Shown here piece by piece: positions 26,659 through 36,449 of a DNA stretch of 64,000 nt. This DNA is from Maricaulis sp034659015 (GTDB taxonomy: Bacteria > Pseudomonadota > Alphaproteobacteria > Caulobacterales > Maricaulaceae). The number at the start of each line of letters is the position of its first letter. The stretch's first letter is position 1. Position numbers and translations under genes: made by a program. The notes under the pieces are model-generated. The model searched no databases, had not been told where the DNA came from, and saw nothing but the letters and a program-made list of their open reading frames with translations. The stretch spans positions 248,001-312,000 of the forward strand of contig JAYEGL010000001.1 of the NCBI GenBank assembly GCA_034659015.1. Direction: 5' to 3'.

Positions 26659-27951
26659 ATGATCGCTTCCCAACTCGCCGGGCTCGCTGCCCAGGCGGCA
26701 CCGGCCTTCGACCCGCAGGCCGCCACACAGGCCTATCTGGCCACGCTGGACGGCGCGGCCCGGGCCCGGTCGGACGCCTATTTCGAGGGCGGCTACTGGC
26801 TGATCCTGGCCAATCTGCTCGTGAGCCTCGCGATCGCCGGCCTGCTGCTGCAGACCGGTTTTGCCAGCGGGCTGCGCGACCGGCTCGCCGCCGGGCTCAA
26901 ATGGCGCTGGGCGACTACCGCCGCCTTCGTCGCGGTCTATATCGCCGTCACGGCCGTCCTCGCCCTCCCGCTGACCGTCTATGAAGGCTTTTTCCGCGAG
27001 CACGCCTACGGCCTGTCCACGATGAGCTTTCCCGACTGGTTCGGCGAAACCCTCATCCAGCTCGCGATCAGCGCGGTCATGGGCGCCATTCTCCTGAGCG
27101 TCGTCTATGCCGTGATCCGCGCCGCCCGGCGCACCTGGTGGCTGTGGGCGACGGGGGTCTCGGTGTTCTTCCTGGCCCTGATGATCTTCGTCTCGCCGGT
27201 CTATATCGCCCCGCTGTTCAACGACTACACGCCGCTGGAAGAGAGCGAACTGCGCGACGACATCCTGGCGATGGCCCATGCCAACGGCATCCCGGCCGAC
27301 GACGTCTATGTCTTCGACGTCTCGCGCCAGTCCAACCGCATCACGGCGAATGTCTCCGGCCTGATGGGCACGATGCGGATCTCGCTGTCGGACACGCTGA
27401 TCGAGAATACGGACCCGGACGAGGTACTCGCCGTGATGGGTCACGAGATGGGGCATTACACGCTCAATCATCTCTGGGAGATGTTCACCGTCTTTGCGGT
27501 GATCCTGGCGATCGGCTTTGCCTTCACCAACGCTGCCTTCAACTGGGCCAATCGCCGCTTCGGCCGGCGCTGGGGCATTACCGATATCGGCGACGTGGCC
27601 GGCCTGCCGCTTCTGATGGCCTGCCTCGCCGTGTATTTCTTCCTCGCCACGCCGCTGATGAACACGGTGATCCGCACCAACGAGGCCGAGGCCGACATTT
27701 TCGGGCTCAATGCCGCGCGCGAGCCGGACGGTTTCGCCACCACGGCGCTGCGCCTGTCCTCCTACCGCAAGATCGAGCCCGGTCCGCTGGAAGAGTGGGT
27801 GTTCTTCGACCACCCGTCGGGCCATGCCCGCGTCTCCATGGCGATGCAGTGGAAGGCGGGCCAGCTGGACGCCGGCGCACCGGACCAGACGGCGGAGTTG
27901 AGGCTTGAGCGGGCCGAGGCGATCGCCGCCGAACTCGTCGACAGCGACTAG
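26659..27951 (+). CDS. Ste24-type M48 zinc metalloprotease (CAAX-protease-like)
   Basis: Membrane-embedded protease of 430 residues. The N-terminal M48_N region carries four membrane helices (about 45-65, 85-105, 130-152, 160-180). The zinc-binding HEMGH is at residues 262-266, and the third ligand glutamate is in NEAEADIFGLNAAREPDG. Further helices lie at about 280-300 and 315-335. Bacterial members resemble yeast Ste24 but, lacking prenylated substrates, are thought to take part in membrane protein quality control, in keeping with the chaperone genes around it. AAGGAAATGGGAC precedes the ATG. Downstream gene starts 10 bp after the stop. Confidence 0.9.
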   Translation: MIASQLAGLAAQAAPAFDPQAATQAYLATLDGAARARSDAYFEGGYWLILANLLVSLAIAGLLLQTGFASGLRDRLAAGLKWRWATTAAFVAVYIAVTAVLALPLTVYEGFFREHAYGLSTMSFPDWFGETLIQLAISAVMGAILLSVVYAVIRAARRTWWLWATGVSVFFLALMIFVSPVYIAPLFNDYTPLEESELRDDILAMAHANGIPADDVYVFDVSRQSNRITANVSGLMGTMRISLSDTLIENTDPDEVLAVMGHEMGHYTLNHLWEMFTVFAVILAIGFAFTNAAFNWANRRFGRRWGITDIGDVAGLPLLMACLAVYFFLATPLMNTVIRTNEAEADIFGLNAAREPDGFATTALRLSSYRKIEPGPLEEWVFFDHPSGHARVSMAMQWKAGQLDAGAPDQTAELRLERAEAIAAELVDSD

Positions 27952-27961
27952 AGGATCCCGC

Positions 27962-29494
27962 ATGCCGGAACTGCCGCAATGGACGATCGCCGCCGTCAAC
28001 ATGCTCACCCAGGGCTTTATCCTGGTTCTGGGCCTGGCCGTGCTGGCGATCGCGGTCATGTATATCGCCGATATCGCCCAGACCCGCGATGCGATCCGGC
28101 GCAATTACCCCGTCGTGGGGCGGTTCCGGAACCTGTTCACCAATCTGGGCGAGTTCTTCCGCCAGTATTTCTTCGCCATGGACCGCGAGGAATTGCCCTT
28201 CAACCGGGCCGAGCGCGACTGGGTCTACCGTTCGGCCCGCGGCGAGGGCGGCACCGTGCCTTTCGGCTCGACCAAACCGCTGGACAAGGTGGGTACGGCG
28301 ATCTTCGTCAACACGCCCTTCCCGGTGCTGGACGACCAGGCCGCCGAGACGCGGCCGCTGCGCATCGGCCCGCATGCGCGCCAACCCTATGACGCGCCCT
28401 CCTTCTTCAACATTTCCGGCATGAGCTATGGCGCCCTGTCCAAGCCGGCCGTGCGGGCCCTGTCGAAAGGCGCGGCCAAGGCCGGGATCTGGATGAATAC
28501 GGGCGAGGGCGGGCTGTCGCCCATGCATCTGGAAGGCGGCTGCGACATCGTCTTCCAGATCGGAACCGCCAAGTATGGCGTGCGCAAGGCCGATGGCGGC
28601 CTGTGCGACCAGCGCCTGCGCGACATGGCCGCAATCGGCCAGGTGAAGATGTTCGAGCTGAAGCTCTCCCAGGGCGCCAAGCCGGGCAAGGGCGGTATCC
28701 TGCCCGCCGAGAAGGTCACGGCGGACATTGCCGAGATCCGCGGCATTCCTGCCGGCCAGGCCTCGATCTCGCCCAACCGGCATCCCGAATTCGACGATAT
28801 CGACGGGCTTCTGGACATGATCGGCCATATCCGCGAGGTCGCCGGCAAGCCGGTCGGCTTCAAGGCGGTGATCGGCTCCTATGGCTGGATCGAGGATCTG
28901 TGCGAGGCCGTCACGCGCCGCGGAATCGAGAGCGCGCCGGACTTCTTCACCATCGACAGCGGCGATGGCGGCACCGGCGCGGCACCGATGGCGCTGATGG
29001 ACAATGTCGGCCTGCCGGTGCGCGAAAGCCTGCCGATCGCGGTGGAGATCCTCGAGCGCTACGGGCTGCGCGGGCGCATACGGGTGATCGCTTCGGGCAA
29101 GCTGCTATTGCCGGGCGCCGCGGCCTGGGCGCTGGCAGCCGGAGCCGACTTCATCCAGTGCGGACGCGGATTCATGTTCTCGCTGGGCTGCATCCAGGCG
29201 ATGCGATGTCACAAGAACACCTGTCCCACGGGCGTCACCACGCACGATCCGCGCCTTCAGCGCGGGCTGGTCGTGCAGGAAAAATCCGATCGCGTCGCCG
29301 AATACGCCGACACGGTGCGCAAGCATGTCGAGATGATCGCCCATTCCTGCGGCGTGGCGGAACCGCGGCAATTGCGCCGCAAGCATGTGCGCATCGTGCA
29401 GGAGAACGGCCGGTCCCTGCCGATGACGGCGATGGATTTCATGCCGCCCGGCGAAGGGCGCAACGCGCCGCGCGACCTGCCGCACCAGCATTGA
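27962..29494 (+). CDS. Membrane-anchored FMN-binding glutamate-synthase-like protein
   Basis: Protein of 510 residues resembling the central and FMN domains of the glutamate synthase large subunit but lacking the glutaminase domain. One N-terminal membrane helix (about 9-37, MLTQGFILVLGLAVLAIAVM) is followed by the TIM-barrel part: FNISGMSYGALSKPAVRAL, NTGEGGLSPMHL, then FFTIDSGDGGTGAAPMALMD and IASGKLLLPGAAAWALAAGA, the FMN and 2-oxoglutarate site motifs. CIQAMRCHKNTCPTGVTTHD gives the cysteines of a 3Fe-4S-type site. Its true electron donor and substrate are not known; stand-alone members are often called glutamate synthase family proteins. It follows the M48 gene by 10 bp. Confidence 0.85.
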   Translation: MPELPQWTIAAVNMLTQGFILVLGLAVLAIAVMYIADIAQTRDAIRRNYPVVGRFRNLFTNLGEFFRQYFFAMDREELPFNRAERDWVYRSARGEGGTVPFGSTKPLDKVGTAIFVNTPFPVLDDQAAETRPLRIGPHARQPYDAPSFFNISGMSYGALSKPAVRALSKGAAKAGIWMNTGEGGLSPMHLEGGCDIVFQIGTAKYGVRKADGGLCDQRLRDMAAIGQVKMFELKLSQGAKPGKGGILPAEKVTADIAEIRGIPAGQASISPNRHPEFDDIDGLLDMIGHIREVAGKPVGFKAVIGSYGWIEDLCEAVTRRGIESAPDFFTIDSGDGGTGAAPMALMDNVGLPVRESLPIAVEILERYGLRGRIRVIASGKLLLPGAAAWALAAGADFIQCGRGFMFSLGCIQAMRCHKNTCPTGVTTHDPRLQRGLVVQEKSDRVAEYADTVRKHVEMIAHSCGVAEPRQLRRKHVRIVQENGRSLPMTAMDFMPPGEGRNAPRDLPHQH

Positions 29495-29504
29495 GGATGC
29501 GACG

Positions 29505-29846
29505 GTGACCCTCTTCCTGCTGCGCCTTGTGCATACGGCGGTCTTCGCGATCTGCCTGAGCTGCATCGGCGTGATCGCCGTCTATGACGTGACCGGGATC
29601 GGGCGGACGGCGGCCCTGTCGGCTTTGCTGCCGCCCGTCCTCGTCTTCGTCGGACTTCAGTTCAATCGCGGCGAATGCATCCTGCAGACGTGGGCGAAAC
29701 GCCTCTCCGGCCAGACCGAAGGCTGGACCCGGGACGTGTTCTGGCTGCCCGAGGACTGGGCGCTGCGCGTCGTCCCCGTGATGACGCCCCTGGCGATCGT
29801 TCTGATCCTGGGCCTGGCGGCCCGGCTGCTGGCCGGGCCGGTCTGA
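29505..29846 (+). CDS. Small membrane protein of unknown function
   Basis: 113 residues with three hydrophobic segments (about 5-27, 33-50 and 88-108), so an inner membrane protein. The middle LQFNRGECILQTWAKRLSGQTEGW is amphipathic and contains one cysteine. GTG start at 29505 with GAGG nearby upstream, 10 bp after the glutamate-synthase-like gene, suggests one transcription unit with the M48 and FMN genes. I recognise no family. Meets the minus-strand lipoprotein gene tail to tail, 2 bp apart. Confidence 0.65.
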   Translation: MTLFLLRLVHTAVFAICLSCIGVIAVYDVTGIGRTAALSALLPPVLVFVGLQFNRGECILQTWAKRLSGQTEGWTRDVFWLPEDWALRVVPVMTPLAIVLILGLAARLLAGPV

Positions 29847-29848
29847 TA

Positions 29849-30196
29849 TCAGCAGGCGCGGTATTCGCCGTTGCGCCAGTAGGTGCAGCCGTCGCGCTGG
29901 TCGACATAGTATTCCCGGCGCGCCCGCTCGTCGTAATAGAGGCGGGAATGATTGGTGTTGTTCTGGTTCCACTGGCAGCCGCCCTGGGACCGGCAGCCGG
30001 CATAGGCACCGCCGGCCGCGCCGATCGCGCCGCCGATGATCGCGCCGGTCTCGGCATCGCCGGAGCCGGTATTGTTGCCGATGATCGCACCGGCTGCCGC
30101 ACCGAGCGCACCGCCCGTCACCGCACCCTGCGTGGTGGCGCCGCAGGCCGTCAGACCCAGCGCAAGAAGACTTGCCGCAAACACTTTCGAGATCAT
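29849..30196 (-). CDS. Glycine-zipper lipoprotein (first of two paralogues)
   Basis: Secreted lipoprotein of 115 residues. MISKVFAASLLALGLTACG is a lipoprotein signal with the cysteine at residue 18. GGALGAAAGAIIGNNTGSGD and GAIIGGAIGAAGGAYAGC form two glycine zippers of the type found in Rick_17kDa/SlyB-like envelope proteins. The C-terminus (DGCTYWRNGEYRAC) is cysteine-rich, with four conserved cysteines likely to pair. It is a tandem paralogue of the gene at 30387, sharing most of its residues. Start chosen at the signal peptide; function probably envelope-structural but unproven. Confidence 0.82.
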   Translation of the reverse strand: MISKVFAASLLALGLTACGATTQGAVTGGALGAAAGAIIGNNTGSGDAETGAIIGGAIGAAGGAYAGCRSQGGCQWNQNNTNHSRLYYDERARREYYVDQRDGCTYWRNGEYRAC

Positions 30197-30386
30197 GCGT
30201 CTCTCCCTTTGGGCCCGCAGCGGCACGGCGCCATGCCGGACCGGCGCGGGCAATCTCCGTCATACTACGTCAATCGCACGACGGCGACATGAAACGGATG
30301 GTCGCATGACGGCCCGTTGCGGACACGAAAACGCCGGGAGCCCGGGGCCCCCGGCGTCGCTTCGACCGGTTCGGGTCGTGCGTGTA

Positions 30387-30734
30387 TCAGCAGGACCGAT
30401 ACTCGCCATTGCGCCAATAGGTGCAGCCATCGCGATCATTGATGTAGTAGTACCGGTTCGCCCGGCGATCGAGATAGAGCTCCGAATGGTGGCTGTTGCT
30501 TTCGTTCCAGCGGCAACCGCCTTCGGACCGGCAGCCGGCATAGCCGCCGGCCGCAGCCCCCACGGCACCGCCGATAATGGCCCCGGTCTCGGCATCGCCG
30601 GACCCGGTATTGTTACCGATGACGGCGCCGGCGGCCGCACCCAGGGCACCGCCCGTGGCGGCACCGCGCGTGGTCGCACCGCAGGCCGTGACGGTCAGGG
30701 CGGCGGCACTGACAAGCAGAAGCGTCTTAATCAT
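30387..30734 (-). CDS. Glycine-zipper lipoprotein (second of two paralogues)
   Basis: Secreted lipoprotein of 115 residues and close paralogue of the 29849 gene, with the same plan: signal peptide ending LTVTACG, two glycine zippers (GALGAAAGAVIGNNTGSGD, GAIIGGAVGAAAGGYAGC), a polar HHSELYLDRRANRYYYI stretch and the C-terminal DGCTYWRNGEYRSC. The signal peptides differ more than the mature parts. The two genes are separated by 190 bp with no other gene, which indicates a tandem duplication followed by independent expression. Confidence 0.82.
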   Translation of the reverse strand: MIKTLLLVSAAALTVTACGATTRGAATGGALGAAAGAVIGNNTGSGDAETGAIIGGAVGAAAGGYAGCRSEGGCRWNESNSHHSELYLDRRANRYYYINDRDGCTYWRNGEYRSC

Positions 30735-30819
30735 GGCGTCCAGTCTCCCGTGACGTGTTCAACGGGGATTGCAACGCCCGGAGGCAGGCGGCGTTCCATG
30801 GAATCGCAAATCCGCCCGC

Positions 30820-31470
30820 TCAGGCGTGCGTCACCCGCCGCATCGTCAGATTGATGCGCCCGCCTTCGGGAAACACGGTCTGCGGCAGCAGGGTGGACGT
30901 GCCCGGATAGATCCGGTCGACGCCGTGATAGGAGCGCCGGGCCTCGCCGCCCAGCACCACGACATCGCCCGAGGTCAGGATCATGGAGGCCGTCTTGCCG
31001 CGGCGCGCCGTGCCGCCAACGCGAAAACGTGCCCTGTCCCCCAGCGAGACCGAAACCACGGCCGCATCGGTGGCCGCCTCGTCCAGGTCGACATGCAGGC
31101 CCATCTTGCTGTCGGGCCCGTACCAGTTGACCAGACAGGCCTCCGGGGGCGCCGGATAACCGGACACCGCCGCCCACAGCTCCAGCAGCGCATCGGGAAT
31201 GGGCGGCCAGGGCGTGCCGGTCTCCGGGTGCACCGGCTCGTAGCGATAGCCGCCGACCCGGTCGGTGACCCAGCCCAGCGGTCCGAAATTGGTCATTTTC
31301 ACCGAGAGCGGCCGGCCGGTGCGCGGCATGGCGGGCCGCCAGAAAGGTACGGTCCCGGCGGCCTCGATCACCGCGGCCACCAGGCCGGACTGGGCCTCAC
31401 GGTCGAAATGGCCGGGCAGAAAGCGAAAACCGGGCAGAGGCGGGGCGGGCTGTTCCATGTCCTGGAACAT
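30820..31470 (-). CDS. alkB: AlkB-type alpha-ketoglutarate-dependent dealkylase
   Basis: Fe(II)/2-oxoglutarate dioxygenase of about 216 residues that removes methyl lesions such as 1-methyladenine and 3-methylcytosine from DNA. The iron ligands are visible in MGLHVDLDEA (His-x-Asp) and RSYHGVDRI (distal His), and the 2-oxoglutarate arginines in GRINLTMRRV. The substrate-site motif CLVNWYGPDSKMGLH is typical, and LSVKMTNFGPLGWV matches E. coli AlkB. Start ATG at 31470; an ATG at 31458 is an alternative. No adaptive-response regulator sits beside it, although an Ada-like gene is 9 kb away. Confidence 0.92.
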   Translation of the reverse strand: MFQDMEQPAPPLPGFRFLPGHFDREAQSGLVAAVIEAAGTVPFWRPAMPRTGRPLSVKMTNFGPLGWVTDRVGGYRYEPVHPETGTPWPPIPDALLELWAAVSGYPAPPEACLVNWYGPDSKMGLHVDLDEAATDAAVVSVSLGDRARFRVGGTARRGKTASMILTSGDVVVLGGEARRSYHGVDRIYPGTSTLLPQTVFPEGGRINLTMRRVTHA

Positions 31471-31581
31471 GGGATGCCGGCCGCTTCGCTTCCACCCGGA
31501 ATTCGCCCCCCGGGATACCGGTTCTGTCGACCGCTGGCGGATGTGTAGCTGCACCCACCCGCCAGCAGCCGTCCCAAACGC

Positions 31582-32010
31582 CTAACGCGCGCCGGAACCG
31601 TTGAAGTCGAGATGCATTTCGTCGCGATTGAGCTGGACGCGGCGTTCCTCGGCAGTGCCGTCCGGATAGACGACGCGCACCACGGCCTCGTTGTAGACCG
31701 TGCTCATGCTGGTGGAGAATTCCCCCGGCGAGGAGACGCCCGGCATGTGACGCGTGACATGGAAGGTGTGGGTCAGCGGCGTGGTGCCGATGAAATTCAT
31801 CCCGGTCGTGTCCCGGCCCGTCGGAATGGACCCCATGACGTCCATCGAATTGACACCGAGCGAGCGGTGGCCGGACAGCGACATGTAGACTTCCGCACCC
31901 GGCTCGGGCGTGGTCACGACGAAAGTCTGCTGCGGCAGAATGACCGAGCAGGCGGACATAATTAATGAGACGGCTGCGACAGCAAGCAGCGGCAAGCGTT
32001 TGGCGATCAT
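31582..32010 (-). CDS. Lipoprotein of unknown function
   Basis: 142 residues beginning MIAKRLPLLAVAAVSLIMSAC, a lipoprotein signal with the cysteine at residue 21. The mature part is beta-rich: TFVVTTPEPGAEVYMSLSG reads like a PEGA-type start (a short repeat that tethers surface proteins), followed by NFIGTTPLTHTFHVT, also PEGA-like. The ribosome site AAGGGGGT precedes the ATG and fixes the start. It is divergent from dnaK, with a 356 bp gap. No enzyme motif is seen; PEGA resemblance is tentative. Confidence 0.7.
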   Translation of the reverse strand: MIAKRLPLLAVAAVSLIMSACSVILPQQTFVVTTPEPGAEVYMSLSGHRSLGVNSMDVMGSIPTGRDTTGMNFIGTTPLTHTFHVTRHMPGVSSPGEFSTSMSTVYNEAVVRVVYPDGTAEERRVQLNRDEMHLDFNGSGAR

Positions 32011-32167
32011 GTTACCCCCTTGGGCCGTATGGCCCAGTCCTCGAAACCCGTGTTGTTTATGAGGGACTTGGCTGTCAGACCATTCGGCGATTGTCGTATG
32101 GGGCGCGAAAATTCGCGCCGGCACGGCCATCCCGTGCATCCCGGTCTGCAACGCACGGGGCTGCGGC

Positions 32168-32196
32168 CTTGCGCTTGCTGCCCTGCCTCCCTAAAT
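32168..32196 (+). promoter_or_regulatory. Candidate heat-shock (sigma-32) promoter of dnaK
   Basis: CTTG at 32168-32171, an 18-base spacer, then CCTAAAT at 32190-32196. This matches the alphaproteobacterial sigma-32 consensus CTTG-N17/18-CYTATNT in all positions but one. It would give a leader of about 165 bases ahead of dnaK. The consensus is from memory; no transcript data are available. Confidence 0.55.
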
Positions 32197-32208
32197 CGCC
32201 CACTGAGC

Positions 32209-32225
32209 GCGGGGTTATTCCCCGC
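32209..32225 (+). promoter_or_regulatory. Hairpin in the dnaK leader
   Basis: GCGGGG-TTATT-CCCCGC, a perfect 6 bp stem starting 13 bases after the proposed -10 element, so at or near the 5' end of the dnaK transcript. It may stabilise the mRNA 5' end. It is also compatible with a terminator remnant, but no T-run follows. Confidence 0.4.
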
Positions 32226-32366
32226 CTGACATGAACCACGCCGGCGTCGGCATCGCCGGTCTATCAATGACGATCCCGAAGGGGACGGTGAGCGGCATCC
32301 GGGACGCTTTTGACAAGGTCCGTATGCGCCGCACCGGTCCCGCTTGGAAAAACGGAGAGACGATCA

Positions 32367-34283
<1,917 letters not shown>

Positions 34284-34294
34284 GGTCCGGTGCT

Positions 34295-34326
34295 CCGGAG
34301 CGGCGGGAGATCTCCTGCCGCTCCGG
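34295..34326 (+). terminator. 32-base near-perfect palindrome after dnaK
   Basis: Arms CCGGAGCGGCGGGAG and CTCCTGCCGCTCCGG, 15 bp with one G-T pair, enclosing 2 bases. No T-run follows, so it may be a partial terminator, an attenuator or a processing stem limiting transcription into the FkbM gene and dnaJ. A second short stem, GGGCC / GGCCC, follows at 34326-34339. Confidence 0.6.
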
Positions 34327-34349
34327 GCCCTCCGGCCCAGGAGAGCCCC

Positions 34350-35213
34350 ATGGCCCGTCCCGATCCGATGTCCGCGCCGTTCGGCGCCTTTGCCCTTCCC
34401 GCTCTCGAGGAACGCTTCCGGCGTCTTCCCATGTCGCTGCCCGTCGACGGGTTGCGGCGGGGGGCGGAGACGGTGGTCCGCCGCACGCTGATGTCCGGCG
34501 GGCGCGACATCGCCGATGTCGAGGTCTTCCCCGGCCAGTTCGCCCGTCTGCACCTGCGCGACAATCGCTGCGAAAAGCGCGTGTTTGCCGGCGCCCGGAC
34601 CTGGGACGACGCGGAACGCGCCGAGATCCGGGCCCGCATCGCCGCGCACCGCGGCGACGCGCCCTTCGTCTTCATCGATGCCGGGGCGAATGCCGGCCTC
34701 TACTCGCTCTCTGTCCTGTCCGACGCCGCATCGCTGGACCGTCCGGTCCGCGTGGTGGCGATCGAGCCGGACCGGGAAAACCGGCGGCGGCTGGAATTCA
34801 ACCTCCGCGCCTCGCAGGCCGAACAGGTCACCGTGATGCCCTGCGCGCTCGGCGCCGAGGAGGGCGAAGCCCTGCTCGTGCAGTCGGCGAAGAACCGCGG
34901 CGAGGTGCATGTGGAGACCGGCGGCGAGGGCGAACGGGTCGTCATGCGGCCGTTGAAGGCCGTGCTGGACGAGGCCGGGATCGACCGGGTCGATGTCATG
35001 AAGATCGACATCGAGGGGTTCGAAGAACCGGTCCTTGGCGCCTTTTTTGCGACGGCGCCGCGACATATGTGGCCGGAGATGATTCTGATCGAGACGCGGC
35101 ACGAGGCCGCGATCCATGACGGCGCCGCGGGCCTGTGCCTGGCACAGGGCTATTCGCTGGCGCGGCAGATGCGGCAGAACGCGGTACTCGTTCTGCCCAA
35201 TGGTGAGTTTTGA
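34350..35213 (+). CDS. FkbM-family SAM-dependent methyltransferase
   Basis: Methyltransferase of 287 residues. The Rossmann SAM motif is FVFIDAGANAGLYSLSVLSD with VVAIEPDRENRRRLEFNL as motif II; VDVMKIDIEGFEEPVLGAF is the hallmark Methyltransf_21/FkbM segment. Typical substrates of the family are O-methylated sugars or lipids, but the actual substrate is unknown. An AGGAGAG ribosome site precedes the ATG at 34350. Its stop overlaps the dnaJ start by one base (TGATG), so translation is coupled. Placement between dnaK and dnaJ is unusual. Confidence 0.88.
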   Translation: MARPDPMSAPFGAFALPALEERFRRLPMSLPVDGLRRGAETVVRRTLMSGGRDIADVEVFPGQFARLHLRDNRCEKRVFAGARTWDDAERAEIRARIAAHRGDAPFVFIDAGANAGLYSLSVLSDAASLDRPVRVVAIEPDRENRRRLEFNLRASQAEQVTVMPCALGAEEGEALLVQSAKNRGEVHVETGGEGERVVMRPLKAVLDEAGIDRVDVMKIDIEGFEEPVLGAFFATAPRHMWPEMILIETRHEAAIHDGAAGLCLAQGYSLARQMRQNAVLVLPNGEF

Positions 35214-36394
35214 TGAGCAAGCGCGACTATTACGAAACGCTGGGCGTCGACCGGTCGGCGGACGAGAAGGCGCTGAAAAGCGCCTACCGCAAGCTGGCGA
35301 TGAAATACCATCCGGACAAGAATCCGGGCGATGCCGAGGCGGAAGCCAGGTTCAAGGAAGTCGGCGAGGCCTATGCCATCCTGTCCGATGCCGACAAGCG
35401 GGCCGCCTATGACCGCATGGGCCATGCGGCCTTCGAACAGGGCGGCATGGGCGGCGGCCAGGGTCCGTTCGGTGGCGCTGCCGGTGCGGCCGAGTTCGCC
35501 GACATTTTCGAACAGGTCTTCGGCGAAGCCTTCGGCATGGGCGGAATGGGCGGTCGGCGCGGCGGACGCAGCCACGGCCCGGCCCGCGGGGCAGACCTGC
35601 GCTACGACCTGGAAATTTCCCTGGAGGACGCCTTCAACGGCAAGGACGCCACGATCAAGGTGCCCACGGCCATGCACTGCGAGCGATGCGACGGGCAGGG
35701 CAACGAGCCGGGCACGGACCTGGAAACCTGCACGACCTGCCAGGGCGCCGGCCGGATCCGCCGCTCCCAGGGCTTTTTCACCATGGAACAGACCTGCCCG
35801 CATTGCGGCGGGCGCGGCCAGTACGTGAAGACCCCCTGCGAGGAGTGCGACGGCGTCGGCCGTGTGCGCAAGAACCGCACGCTGAACGTCACCGTGCCGG
35901 CGGGCGTCGAGGACGGCACGCGCATCCGCCTGGCCGGCGAGGGCGAAGCCGGAGCCCGGGGCGGCCCGCGCGGCGACCTCTACATCTTCATCTCGGTCCG
36001 GCCGCACGATCTTTTCGAGCGCGACGGACCCAATCTCTACTGCCGCACACCCGCCTCCATGGTGCAGGCCGCGCTGGGCTGTTCCATGGAAGTGCCGACC
36101 ATCGAGGGCGGCAAGGCGGAGATGAAAATCCCCGAAGGCGCCCAGACCGGCCGCCGGATGCGTCTGCGCGGCAAGGGCATGCCCCGCCTGCGCGGCGGGC
36201 CGCGCGGCGACATGATCGTCGAGCTGTTCGTGGAGACGCCGCGCAATCTGTGCGACCGCCAGAAGGAATTGCTGAAGGAGTTCTGCGACCTTTCCGGCGA
36301 GGGCTGCAATCCGGACAGCGCGGGTTTCTTCAACAAGGTCAAACAGTTCTGGGACGATGTGACGACCGACGACGGGCGTCCCAACGCCAACTGA
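35213..36394 (+). CDS. dnaJ: Co-chaperone DnaJ (Hsp40)
   Basis: Type I Hsp40 of 393 residues. J domain MSKRDYYETLGVDRSADEKA with the HPD motif in YHPDKNPGD, a Gly-rich linker (GGMGGGQGPFGGAAG), four zinc-binding repeats CERCDGQG, CTTCQGAG, CPHCGGRG and CEECDGVG, and the C-terminal beta domains. The ATG at 35213 overlaps the FkbM stop; a TTG one codon upstream is in frame but unneeded. Works with DnaK and GrpE. Confidence 0.98.
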   Translation: MSKRDYYETLGVDRSADEKALKSAYRKLAMKYHPDKNPGDAEAEARFKEVGEAYAILSDADKRAAYDRMGHAAFEQGGMGGGQGPFGGAAGAAEFADIFEQVFGEAFGMGGMGGRRGGRSHGPARGADLRYDLEISLEDAFNGKDATIKVPTAMHCERCDGQGNEPGTDLETCTTCQGAGRIRRSQGFFTMEQTCPHCGGRGQYVKTPCEECDGVGRVRKNRTLNVTVPAGVEDGTRIRLAGEGEAGARGGPRGDLYIFISVRPHDLFERDGPNLYCRTPASMVQAALGCSMEVPTIEGGKAEMKIPEGAQTGRRMRLRGKGMPRLRGGPRGDMIVELFVETPRNLCDRQKELLKEFCDLSGEGCNPDSAGFFNKVKQFWDDVTTDDGRPNAN

Positions 36395-36449
36395 CCGCCG
36401 CACCGCAATCCGCGTGACACCCCGGCTGGCTACAGCGTAGGGTTTGCGC

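Larger units (their letters stand above)
32011..32366. other. Divergent gap between lipoprotein gene and dnaK
   Basis: This 356 bp stretch has no supported gene. It holds the dnaK promoter region, including a sigma-32-like promoter at 32168-32196 and a hairpin at 32209-32225, and the promoter of the lipoprotein gene on the other strand. GCGCGAAAATTCGCGC, a 16 bp palindrome, lies at 32103-32118. Confidence 0.6.
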
